Positions 1 to 5,316 of a stretch of 5,494 bases of DNA are shown here, in pieces. Position 1 is the first letter of the stretch, and every line of letters begins with the position of its first letter. The DNA lies in assembly GCA_900768535.1 (NCBI GenBank), contig CAAGDE010000087.1, positions 1 through 5,494 of the forward strand. The letters run 5' to 3'. Source of the DNA: Clostridia bacterium. GTDB lineage: Bacteria > Bacillota > Clostridia > Oscillospirales > CAG-272. The position numbers were made by a program, and so were the translations under genes. The notes below the pieces were generated by a model. The model was given only the letters and a program-made list of their open reading frames with translations. It did not search any database and was not told the DNA's origin.

Positions 1-1590
1 ATCGACCTCTGCGACCGCTACAAGCGCTTGGCGGTCGAACAGGATCGCCGCGATGTGGTGGAGGTGCTGTCCCGCGTCCCGCGCTACGGCGCAACCAACT
101 TCCGCGAAGCGCTCCAGATGTTCCGCATCCTCCACTACGCGCTGTGGCTGGAGGGGGACTACCACAACACGGTCGGGCGGTTTGACCAATACATTTACCC
201 GTATTTCAAGCGGGACATGGACGCGGGCGTTTACACCAAGGAAACCGCGCTTGACCTCTTGGAGGACTTCTTCCTGTCGTTCAACAAGGACAGCGACCTC
301 TATGTCGGCGTTCAGCAGGGCGACAACGGGCAGAGCATGGTACTCGGCGGGAGACGGGAGGACGGGAGCGAGGGCTTCAACGAACTGTCCGAACTTTGTC
401 TGCTTGCAAGCCGCGACCTCAAACTGATTGACCCGAAAATCAATCTGCGCGTGAGCAAGGAAACGCCGCTTGAGATATACGAAAAGGGGACGGAACTGAC
501 CAAAGTCGGACTTGGCTTCCCGCAGTATTCCAACGACGATGTGGTGATTGAGGGACTGCAAAAGTTAGGTTACGATTACAAGGATGCGGTCAACTATGTG
601 GTTGCCGCGTGTTGGGAGTTCATCATCCCGAATGTGGGGAATGACATTGCCAACATCGGCGCGGTGAACTTCCCGAAGCTGGTGGACGAGGTTCTGCGCC
701 GTGACCTGCCCGCTAAAAAGGATTGGGATACTTTGCTTGCGGATGTCAAGGCGGCGATTCAGGCGGAATGCGACCGCATCACGGAAAGCATTCACGATGT
801 GTGGTTTGTTCCGTCCCCGTTCCTTGACCTCTTGCGGGACGGAAAGAAATACAACAATTTCGGTCTGCACGGCTGCGGCATTGCTTCTGCGGCAGACGCT
901 CTGGCGGCGGTCAGGGAATATGTTTACGACAAGCAGACCGTCACGCCCGACCGTCTCATTCACGCGCTTGACACCGACTATGCGGATGACCCCGAACTGC
1001 TGCATCTGCTCCGCTACGAAGCCCCGAAGATGGGCTGTGACGATGACCGCGCGGACCGTATCGGTACGCTGATCCTCGATTCCTTTGCGGATGCCTTGGA
1101 GGGAAAGAAAAACTGTCTCGGCGGCATTTGGCGTGCGGGGACGGGAACGGCGATGTACTATTTGTGGTATTCGCGCGACCTCGGCGCAACGGCGGACGGT
1201 CGGCACGCAGGAGAGCCGTTCGGCACGAACTTCTCGCCGAACCTCTTCACGCAAGTGCCCGGACCGCTGACCGACATTCAGTCGTTCACGAAACAGCACA
1301 TTGAGCGGACGATCAACGGGGGACCCCTGACGCTCGAATTTGCGGCGGGCATCTTCTCCAAGGAGGAAAACTGCCGCAAGGTTGCGATGCTGGTCAAGCA
1401 TTTCATCGACCGCGGGGGTCACCAACTGCAGCTGAACGCAGTGAACCTTGAAGCGATGAAGGACGCGCAGATTCACCCCGAAGCGCACCAACATTTAGTC
1501 GTTCGCATCTGGGGTTGGTCCGCCTACTTCGTAGAGCTCGACAAGGAGTTCCAAGACCATGTGATCGCGCGGCAGGAGTACGAGGTGTAA
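1..1590 (+). CDS. Glycyl radical enzyme (PFL-like family), C-terminal part; candidate dehydratase, substrate unknown
   Basis: The reading frame is open from base 1, so the gene is cut at its 5' end; a TTG at 28 is internal. The visible part is 529 codons. GREs usually run about 750-850 residues, so roughly 200-300 N-terminal residues are missing. Numbering from base 1, Cys204 and Glu206 lie in ACWEF (bases 607-621), matching the thiyl-radical Cys-X-Glu pair of GRE dehydratases and lyases; pyruvate formate-lyase has Cys-Cys instead. Other family segments are FGLHGCGIASAADALAAV (from residue 287) and GATADGRHAGEP. The C-terminal loop LVVRIWGWSAYFVELD holds the radical glycine, Gly505 (bases 1513-1515), 25 residues from the end. 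Known of the family: cytosolic, oxygen-sensitive, activated by a radical-SAM partner, here encoded just downstream. Tryptophan next to both the Cys and the Gly is atypical. A dehydratase is favoured by the Cys-X-Glu pair and the kinase/aldolase neighbours. A decarboxylase or C-S/C-N lyase remains possible. Confidence 0.93.
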   Translation: MDLCDRYKRLAVEQDRRDVVEVLSRVPRYGATNFREALQMFRILHYALWLEGDYHNTVGRFDQYIYPYFKRDMDAGVYTKETALDLLEDFFLSFNKDSDLYVGVQQGDNGQSMVLGGRREDGSEGFNELSELCLLASRDLKLIDPKINLRVSKETPLEIYEKGTELTKVGLGFPQYSNDDVVIEGLQKLGYDYKDAVNYVVAACWEFIIPNVGNDIANIGAVNFPKLVDEVLRRDLPAKKDWDTLLADVKAAIQAECDRITESIHDVWFVPSPFLDLLRDGKKYNNFGLHGCGIASAADALAAVREYVYDKQTVTPDRLIHALDTDYADDPELLHLLRYEAPKMGCDDDRADRIGTLILDSFADALEGKKNCLGGIWRAGTGTAMYYLWYSRDLGATADGRHAGEPFGTNFSPNLFTQVPGPLTDIQSFTKQHIERTINGGPLTLEFAAGIFSKEENCRKVAMLVKHFIDRGGHQLQLNAVNLEAMKDAQIHPEAHQHLVVRIWGWSAYFVELDKEFQDHVIARQEYEV

Positions 1591-1617
1591 GGGGACGCGA
1601 GGGGACGCGGGGATGCG
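1591..1617. repeat. Short tandem GGGGACGCG-type repeat just after the GRE stop
   Basis: Immediately after the TAA stop the sequence reads GGGGACGCGA, then GGGGACGCGG, then a degenerate third unit GGATGCG. The period is 10 bases. It is too short to assign a function and may be replication slippage next to the structured spacer that follows. Confidence 0.4.
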
Positions 1618-1621
1618 CCAA

Positions 1622-1647
1622 AGGGAACTTTTTGAGAAAAGTTCCCT
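1622..1647 (+). repeat. Perfect 11-bp palindromic hairpin downstream of the GRE gene
   Basis: AGGGAACTTTT (1622-1632) and AAAAGTTCCCT (1637-1647) are exact reverse complements around a TGAG loop. It lies 31 bases after the GRE stop. No T-tract follows on either strand, so it is not a textbook intrinsic terminator. It could still stabilise the 3' end of the GRE mRNA or cause partial termination before the activase gene. An equally likely reading is one half of a dispersed palindromic intergenic repeat. Confidence 0.6.
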
Positions 1648-1662
1648 CTGGACTTCCTCAAA

Positions 1663-1744
1663 AACTTTCAACGCATATCTTTATTGTGCGAACATGGTAC
1701 GCTGAACCAAAAGGGGTATGCAAATATCCCTCTTGGTGAAAGTT
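1663..1744 (+). repeat. Long-range inverted arms AACTTTCA / TGAAAGTT
   Basis: AACTTTCA (1663-1670) is the exact reverse complement of TGAAAGTT (1737-1744), separated by 66 bases. The flanks are imperfectly symmetrical as well: CTCAAAA lies before the left arm and TTGGAGTTTTT after the right arm. With the perfect hairpins on either side, this suggests that the whole spacer is one folded or repeat-derived unit. Confidence 0.4.
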
Positions 1745-1756
1745 CTTGGAGTTTTT

Positions 1757-1780
1757 AGAACCTTCTTTCAAGAAGGTTCT
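1757..1780 (+). repeat. Second perfect 11-bp hairpin upstream of the activase gene
   Basis: AGAACCTTCTT (1757-1767) and AAGAAGGTTCT (1770-1780) are exact reverse complements with only TC between them, so the real loop is probably TTCA closed by 10 pairs. It lies 36 bases before the proposed activase ATG, within what would be its 5' leader. It may be regulatory or part of an intergenic repeat. Confidence 0.6.
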
Positions 1781-1788
1781 AAGTGGGT

Positions 1789-1803
1789 TTGGGCAAAGCC
1801 CAA
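1789..1803 (+). promoter_or_regulatory. Small hairpin overlapping the weak activase ribosome-binding region
   Basis: TTGGGC (1789-1794) pairs with GCCCAA (1798-1803) across an AAA loop. The only purine-rich candidate Shine-Dalgarno for the activase, AAGG at 1802-1805, overlaps the right arm. Folding could therefore lower activase translation, which would fit the low activase:GRE ratio usually needed. The last step is inference. Confidence 0.35.
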
Positions 1804-1816
1804 GGTCTTATATATT

Positions 1817-2605
1817 ATGCAAGGATTGATTTTTGATATCAAAGAGTTTGCACTCAACGACGGGGGCGGGATTCGGTCAACCGTCTTTTTCAAGGGCTGT
1901 CCCTTGCGGTGTGTGTGGTGTCATAATCCGGAGGGACTGTCACCCAAACTGGAATTGTATGTCAAACAGAATGGATGTTTGCATTGCGGGCTGTGCCGGA
2001 AACCGTGTAACCATCCGGACTGTCAGGGACTGGGGCGGTGTCTGCATATCTGCCCGAAGAACCTCGTCAGCGTTGCAGGCGTGGACTGGGAGAGCGGGGC
2101 GCTTGCCGAAAAACTGCTCAGGCAGACCGACATCTACCGCGAAACGGGCGGCGGGGTCACGCTGTCGGGCGGAGAACCGCTTTTGCAATGGCAGTTTGCA
2201 GCAGAATTGCTTGACCGCCTGCACGGAAAGGTTCATACCGCCATCGAAACTTCGGGGTATGCCGAAGCGGAAGCCTTCCGCGCCGTGATCGACCGTTGCG
2301 ATTTCGTTTATATGGATCTCAAACTGATGGATTGCGAGATGCACAAGACCTACACGGGGGTCGGTAATGACAGAATCCTGCAAAATGCAGAGTATCTCAA
2401 AGCGAGCGGCAAACCGCACACTTTCCGCACCCCGCTGATTCCGGGGATCACTGACACCGAGGAAAACCTTGCCGCCATCCGTGCGTTTGTCGGCGATGAT
2501 TCGTGGGAGCAATTGCCCTATAATACGCTTGCGCCCGCGAAGTATGCAAGCGTCGGACGGGAGTTTCGGTATGCGATGCCGGGAAACTCTGCCCCATCGG
2601 TATGA
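1817..2605 (+). CDS. Glycyl radical enzyme activating enzyme (radical SAM, with ferredoxin-like insert)
   Basis: This is a 262-residue radical-SAM activase that installs the glycyl radical on its partner, presumably the GRE just upstream. ATG 1817 is chosen because family similarity starts at MQGLIFDIKEFALNDGGGIR. An in-frame ATG at 1718 would add 33 residues encoded by the hairpin-rich spacer. CPLRCVWC supplies Cys28, Cys32 and Cys35, the CX3CX2C ligands of the SAM [4Fe-4S] cluster. A Cys-rich insert follows: Cys54, 57, 60 and 64 form a complete CX2CX2CX3C motif. Cys69, 75 and 79 form a second motif in the same register, with Leu72 where a cysteine is expected. SGGEP (117-121) is the SAM-binding GGE motif, followed by ETSGYA, MDLKLMD and a C-terminal PYNTLAPAKY segment. 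The Shine-Dalgarno is weak (AAGG, 1802-1805). A partial paralogue lies at 4694-5146. Confidence 0.93.
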   Translation: MQGLIFDIKEFALNDGGGIRSTVFFKGCPLRCVWCHNPEGLSPKLELYVKQNGCLHCGLCRKPCNHPDCQGLGRCLHICPKNLVSVAGVDWESGALAEKLLRQTDIYRETGGGVTLSGGEPLLQWQFAAELLDRLHGKVHTAIETSGYAEAEAFRAVIDRCDFVYMDLKLMDCEMHKTYTGVGNDRILQNAEYLKASGKPHTFRTPLIPGITDTEENLAAIRAFVGDDSWEQLPYNTLAPAKYASVGREFRYAMPGNSAPSV

Positions 2606-2827
2606 AAATCCAGACTTTAGGAAAATGACATACAATTTTTGTAGAGAGGATAGTTATTGATTCTTCAGTCAACCGTGAGGGGAACAACAGGAATAAGACC
2701 GATGCACAAGGCTTTCTGAGCAGTTTGTACGGTTGAGATTTCGCTTTACTGCGGGGAGTTTGACAGCTTTGATCGGTTATATCCGTATGAAAAGAAAAAG
2801 CTCTCTGCATTTTATTGAGGAGTTCTA
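2606..2827 (+). other. Non-coding gap after the activase gene; nothing convincing seen
   Basis: These 222 bases are visibly more A+T-rich than the flanking genes. No good ORF, terminator or RNA gene is apparent. Short open stretches occur in several frames but none has a start with a ribosome binding site or a recognisable motif. A perfect -35-like TTGACA (2760-2765) has its nearest -10-like hexamer, TATGAA (2786-2791), at a poor 20-base spacing, so no promoter is called. Decayed coding DNA is possible. Confidence 0.5.
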
Positions 2828-3115
2828 TTGGAGACAACGAAAAAGATGAGAATCATAAAGCCAAAACCATTCAAGGTCAAGCTCTGTCGGATGCTTCTGA
2901 AAAATCATACCAACATAGATATTGTTGGTTGTTGCGAATCCGTGTTGAAGGCACAGGTGGCTGCGACAGTACCGCTGGGGATTCGCTGTTGCGACTTTCT
3001 ATATCAAGAACAACCGATTCCGCAAAACCATAAAAATCGAGTTGGTTGTGGACTGCGGAATGCCGCCGCAGCTGACTTCAAATATCAATCGCAAATTATG
3101 GAGGTGACGATATGA
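2828..3115 (+). CDS. Doubtful 95-codon ORF upstream of and overlapping the kinase gene; function unknown
   Basis: A TTG start at 2828 follows GAGGAG (2817-2822) at 5-base spacing; an in-frame ATG lies at 2846. The ORF ends with TGA at 3113-3115, overlapping the kinase ATG (3112-3114) as ATGA, a common translational-coupling arrangement. The product is basic at its N-terminus (METTKKMRIIKPKPFKVK) and Cys-rich in the middle, with no domain I recognise. The piece LLKNHTNIDIVG faintly recalls response-regulator receiver domains, but there is no phospho-acceptor Asp context. Base composition is lower in G+C than in the neighbours. It could be a real leader peptide, a decayed regulator, or chance. 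The strong Shine-Dalgarno and overlap argue for it; the lack of family resemblance argues against. Confidence 0.3.
   Translation: METTKKMRIIKPKPFKVKLCRMLLKNHTNIDIVGCCESVLKAQVAATVPLGIRCCDFLYQEQPIPQNHKNRVGCGLRNAAAADFKYQSQIMEVTI
2909..2929. repeat. 21-bp near-palindrome ACCAACA-N7-TGTTGGT
   Basis: ACCAACA (2909-2915) and TGTTGGT (2923-2929) are exact reverse complements around a 7-base A+T-rich centre. The form is that of a dimeric-repressor operator or a small hairpin. It lies about 180 bases before the kinase start, in a region of doubtful coding potential. Confidence 0.3.
2934..2986 (+). repeat. Inverted repeat GCGAATCC / GGATTCGC in the pre-kinase region
   Basis: GCGAATCC (2934-2941) and GGATTCGC (2979-2986) are perfect reverse complements 37 bases apart. 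An imperfect inner stem, CAGGTGG with CCGCTG, lies between them. It could be an mRNA leader structure of the kinase/aldolase transcript. No known riboswitch is recognised. Confidence 0.3.
3100..3106 (+). promoter_or_regulatory. Strong Shine-Dalgarno of the kinase gene
   Basis: GGAGGTG lies 5 bases before ATG 3112. It fixes the kinase start and suggests independent, efficient initiation even if the overlapping upstream ORF is not translated. Confidence 0.8.
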
Positions 3116-4095
3116 CAGTGCTATCTATAGACGGCGGGACGACCAACACAAGGCTTGTCCTGATCCAAAGCGGGGAGATCCTTGCGGCGGAAAAATTCGG
3201 ACTTGGCGCACGGAACAGCGTTTCGGACGGGGCGTTTTCCTACGCAGAGCACCTGACCGATGCCGTTACGGATTTTCTGGGCAGACAGGCGGATGTGCCG
3301 GAGGTTGCTTTGGCGTCCGGTATGATCTGCAGTGAAGCGGGGCTGGGGCTTTCCCCCTATGTTCCGGCGCCGGCGGATGCCGATGCACTGGCGGCAGAGG
3401 CGGTTTTGCTCCGACTTCAAAGTTTGCCGCATCTGAACCTGTGGCTGATTCCCGGGATGCGGACGGTGCGCCCGACGCATGACCCTGCGGACACCGATGT
3501 CATGCGGGGAGAGGAGACTGAACTGCTCGGCATCTGCTGCCAAATGGGATTCCGAAGTCCATCGGTCGTTCTTCTGCCCGGGTCGCATCTCAAAACCGTG
3601 TTTCTGACGGCGGACGGAGCGGTGGAAGACTTCCGGACTTCCCTTTCGGGCGAGTTGGTTCGGGCGGCGGCGGAGAATACCATCCTGCGGGAAAAACTGT
3701 ACGGTGTTTATCCCAAAACGGTTGATCCGGTGAGCCTTTTGCGGGGCTATGACTGCGCAAGGGAATGCGGTGTGAATGAAGCATTGTTTCGGGTGCGCAT
3801 CCGGCAGAAATTCATCCCGGAGGAAATGCCCGAGACGCTGTTTGCGTTCCTGTTGGGCATTGTCCTGTCCTCGGATGTGGAGGAGTTGAAAAAGCGGTGC
3901 GGGGATAGGAGTATTTTTGTCGGAGGCTCCGACCCGTTTCGTGGGGCGTATGTGCGCCTGCTTCGGGAGCGGGGCGGACTGCCGGCGGAGGAAATACCGG
4001 AATCGGTTTCGGAGTATGCGACCGCATACGGCGCCGAACGGATTGCCGAGGCGATGAAAGCGGGGGAGACGAAATGGGAAACAAAACAGAACTGA
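3112..4095 (+). CDS. dgoK: 2-keto-3-deoxygalactonokinase family (DgoK-type) sugar-acid kinase
   Basis: This 327-residue cytosolic kinase is predicted to phosphorylate a 2-keto-3-deoxy aldonate (2-keto-3-deoxygalactonate or a stereoisomer) at C6 with ATP. The N-terminus SIDGGTTNTR (residues 5-14) is the phosphate-1 loop of the actin/hexokinase-like ATPase fold. MRGEETELLG (131-140), LPGSHLKTV (155-163) and DFRTSLSGEL (173-182) match DgoK signature segments; E. coli DgoK has MRGEETQLIG and FRTVMTGEL at equivalent places. FVGGSDPFRGAY near the C-terminus fits the adenosine-side region. The protein is about 35 residues longer than E. coli DgoK, partly in a tail that overlaps the aldolase gene. 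The start is set by GGAGGTG at 3100-3106. The last 22 bases overlap the aldolase, implying co-translation and consecutive steps. Sugar stereochemistry cannot be read from sequence, so the natural product could be KDPGal or KDPG. Confidence 0.88.
   Translation: MTVLSIDGGTTNTRLVLIQSGEILAAEKFGLGARNSVSDGAFSYAEHLTDAVTDFLGRQADVPEVALASGMICSEAGLGLSPYVPAPADADALAAEAVLLRLQSLPHLNLWLIPGMRTVRPTHDPADTDVMRGEETELLGICCQMGFRSPSVVLLPGSHLKTVFLTADGAVEDFRTSLSGELVRAAAENTILREKLYGVYPKTVDPVSLLRGYDCARECGVNEALFRVRIRQKFIPEEMPETLFAFLLGIVLSSDVEELKKRCGDRSIFVGGSDPFRGAYVRLLRERGGLPAEEIPESVSEYATAYGAERIAEAMKAGETKWETKQN
4062..4068 (+). promoter_or_regulatory. Shine-Dalgarno of the aldolase gene, inside the kinase ORF
   Basis: GGGGGAG lies 5 bases before ATG 4074, within the last codons of the kinase. 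It supports the overlapping start over any later one. Confidence 0.7.
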
Positions 4096-4730
4096 TTAAA
4101 GCAATCCGTCAGGAAAAGATCATTGCCATCATTCGGGGCGTTGCGAAGCAAGACCTGCCGCACCTGTTGGACGCACTTGCCGCAGGCGGCATCCGGATGG
4201 CAGAGATCACCTTTGACCAGACCGGAAAGACAACCGATGAAGAAACGGCGGCGAGCATTGCCGATATGAAAGCGCACATGAGGGGGCGGATGCACATCGG
4301 AGCCGGAACGGTGATGACGATCGGGCAGGCGGAGCAAGCCATGCAAGCCGGAGCGGAATTTCTGATTTCTCCGAATGTGAATCCGGAGGTCATCCGGCAC
4401 ACCGTGGCAAACGGGTGCGTGTCGATTCCCGGGGCTATGACCCCGACAGAAGCGGCGATGGCTTATGACAGCGGTGCAGACTTCGTCAAAATCTTTCCCG
4501 CCGATACTTTGGGGCTTCCGTACCTGAAAGCCCTGATGGCGCCGCTTGCCCACATTCCGTTCCTTGCAGTCGGCGGCGTGAACGAAGAGAACATCGGCGA
4601 TTTCCTTTCCGCAGGACTTGCGGGAGTGGGCATTGGTTCGTCTCTGACGCCGAAACGCCTGATCGCCGAGGGGAGATTTGATGAGATCGCCGAACTGGCG
4701 GGGCGGTATTCAGCGGCGGGGAACCGCTGA
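4074..4730 (+). CDS. 2-dehydro-3-deoxy-phosphogluconate/galactonate aldolase (class I, KDPG aldolase family)
   Basis: This 218-residue (beta/alpha)8 class I aldolase splits the phosphorylated keto-deoxy acid made by the kinase into pyruvate and glyceraldehyde-3-phosphate. Visible family elements are IIAIIRG (16-22), the catalytic Glu44 in AEITF, GAGTVMT (76-82), ISPN (98-101) and PGAMTPTE (119-126). The Schiff-base Lys139 lies in FVKIFPA, followed by the phosphate-binding AVGGV (165-169) and GVGIGSS (184-190). All catalytic residues are present, so it should be active. It resembles Eda/KdgA more than E. coli DgoA, but KDPG and KDPGal specificity cannot be separated by eye. Its last few residues (about YSAAGNR) and TGA stop come from DNA that, in another frame, encodes the FSGGEPL motif of an activase remnant. 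The original C-terminus was therefore probably replaced. Confidence 0.93.
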   Translation: MGNKTELIKAIRQEKIIAIIRGVAKQDLPHLLDALAAGGIRMAEITFDQTGKTTDEETAASIADMKAHMRGRMHIGAGTVMTIGQAEQAMQAGAEFLISPNVNPEVIRHTVANGCVSIPGAMTPTEAAMAYDSGADFVKIFPADTLGLPYLKALMAPLAHIPFLAVGGVNEENIGDFLSAGLAGVGIGSSLTPKRLIAEGRFDEIAELAGRYSAAGNR

Positions 4731-5146
4731 TGCAGTGGGAATTTGCAGCAGAACTTCTGGATTGCCTGCACAGTCGGGCAAATACCTCCATTGAGACTCC
4801 CGGATATGCGGATGAGGACGCATTCCGAGCCGTCATCGACCGATGCAATTTTATTTATATGGACCTCAAACTGATGGTCCGTGAGAGCCATAAGACCTAT
4901 ACCGGTGTTTATAATGACAGGATTCTGCAAAATGCGGCATACCTCAAAGCGAGCGGCAAACCCCATACCTTCCGCACCCCGCTGATTCCGAGCATCACCG
5001 ACACCGAAGAAAACCTTGCCGCCATCCGCGCGTTTATCGGAGACGATTCATGGGAACAGTTGCCGTATAATACGCTTGCGCCCGCCAAATATGCGAGCGT
5101 TGGGCGGGAGTATCGGTATTCGTTTCCGGAGACGAAGAAATCATAA
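4694..5146 (+). pseudogene. 3' half of a second GRE-activating enzyme, fused after the aldolase gene
   Basis: In this frame the DNA reads TGGAVFSGGEPLMQWEFAAE and continues as the C-terminal half of a radical-SAM GRE activase, ending at TAA 5144-5146. It aligns without gaps to the activase at 1817-2605 from its GGE motif to its GRE(F/Y)RY end. The N-terminal half with the CX3CX2C cluster and the ferredoxin insert is absent, so it cannot generate a radical. An ATG at 4730, overlapping the aldolase stop as TGATG, opens a 138-codon ORF, so a truncated protein might still be made. Compared with the intact copy, several well-kept positions differ: ETSGYA to ETPGYA, DLKLMD to DLKLMV, IPGITD to IPSITD. 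The left limit is approximate and set by where the homology starts. Most likely this is the remnant of a once complete paralogue after deletion of its 5' half. An assembly join is the alternative. Confidence 0.83.
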
Positions 5147-5194
5147 ACGACCGGAATTGTTCGGTTCGTATTTACAATTGAAACAGCTTGCAGA

Positions 5195-5239
5195 AGTGGC
5201 TGTGAAAACCCAAAACGGATTTTCACAGCCACTATTTTT
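5195..5239 (+). terminator. Strong rho-independent terminator ending the aldolase/activase-remnant transcript
   Basis: AGTGGCTGTGAAAA (5195-5208) pairs perfectly over 14 bp with TTTTCACAGCCACT (5220-5233), across an 11-base loop. A T-tract (ATTTTTG, 5234-5240) follows directly. The opposite strand has no T-tract after the stem, so termination is for + strand transcription. It lies 49 bases after the remnant's stop codon. Confidence 0.87.
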
Positions 5240-5316
5240 GTAACTATATAAAAAAGCAACCCCGGAATAGCCACAACTGCCCCTGTTCTGATTGCCTTAC
5301 CTGCCATAACACACTC
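5240..5316 (+). other. Intergenic stretch between two hairpins; no gene seen
   Basis: These 77 bases start with an A+T-rich ACTATATAAAAAAG tract and show no plausible gene. On the opposite strand a frame beginning at base 5307 encodes a short hydrophobic N-terminus, but it has no ribosome binding site I trust and then runs antisense through the terminator and the activase remnant. Confidence 0.4.

Noticed and set aside
28..30. TTG as the start of the GRE
   Set aside because: The frame is open to base 1 and the preceding residues (IDLCDRYKR) fit continuous GRE sequence, so the true start lies outside the window.
565..1494. Long open frame on the minus strand inside the GRE
   Set aside because: It is an antisense shadow of a G+C-rich gene, with no recognisable motifs.
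1622..1647. Intrinsic terminator for the GRE gene
   Set aside because: The stem is perfect but no T-tract follows on either strand, so it was listed as a palindromic repeat instead.
1718..1816. Upstream in-frame ATG extending the activase by 33 residues
   Set aside because: The extension is encoded by the hairpin spacer, has no family similarity, and activases normally begin just before the DGxGIR motif.
2760..2791. TTGACA / TATGAA promoter candidate upstream of the kinase
   Set aside because: The spacing is 20 bases and the -10 is imperfect, too weak to call from one sequence.
3747..4553. Long minus-strand frame across the kinase/aldolase overlap
   Set aside because: It is antisense to two well-supported enzymes, has low-complexity basic composition and no family resemblance.
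5155..5179. AATTGT / ACAATT inverted repeat after the activase remnant
   Set aside because: It is only 6 A+T-rich base pairs with a 13-base loop next to a much stronger terminator, so chance is likely.
4909..5307. Minus-strand frame with a hydrophobic N-terminus (MAGKAIRTGAVVAIPGLLFY)
   Set aside because: It runs antisense through the terminator and the activase remnant and lacks a convincing ribosome binding site. Only the first 25 or so residues look protein-like.
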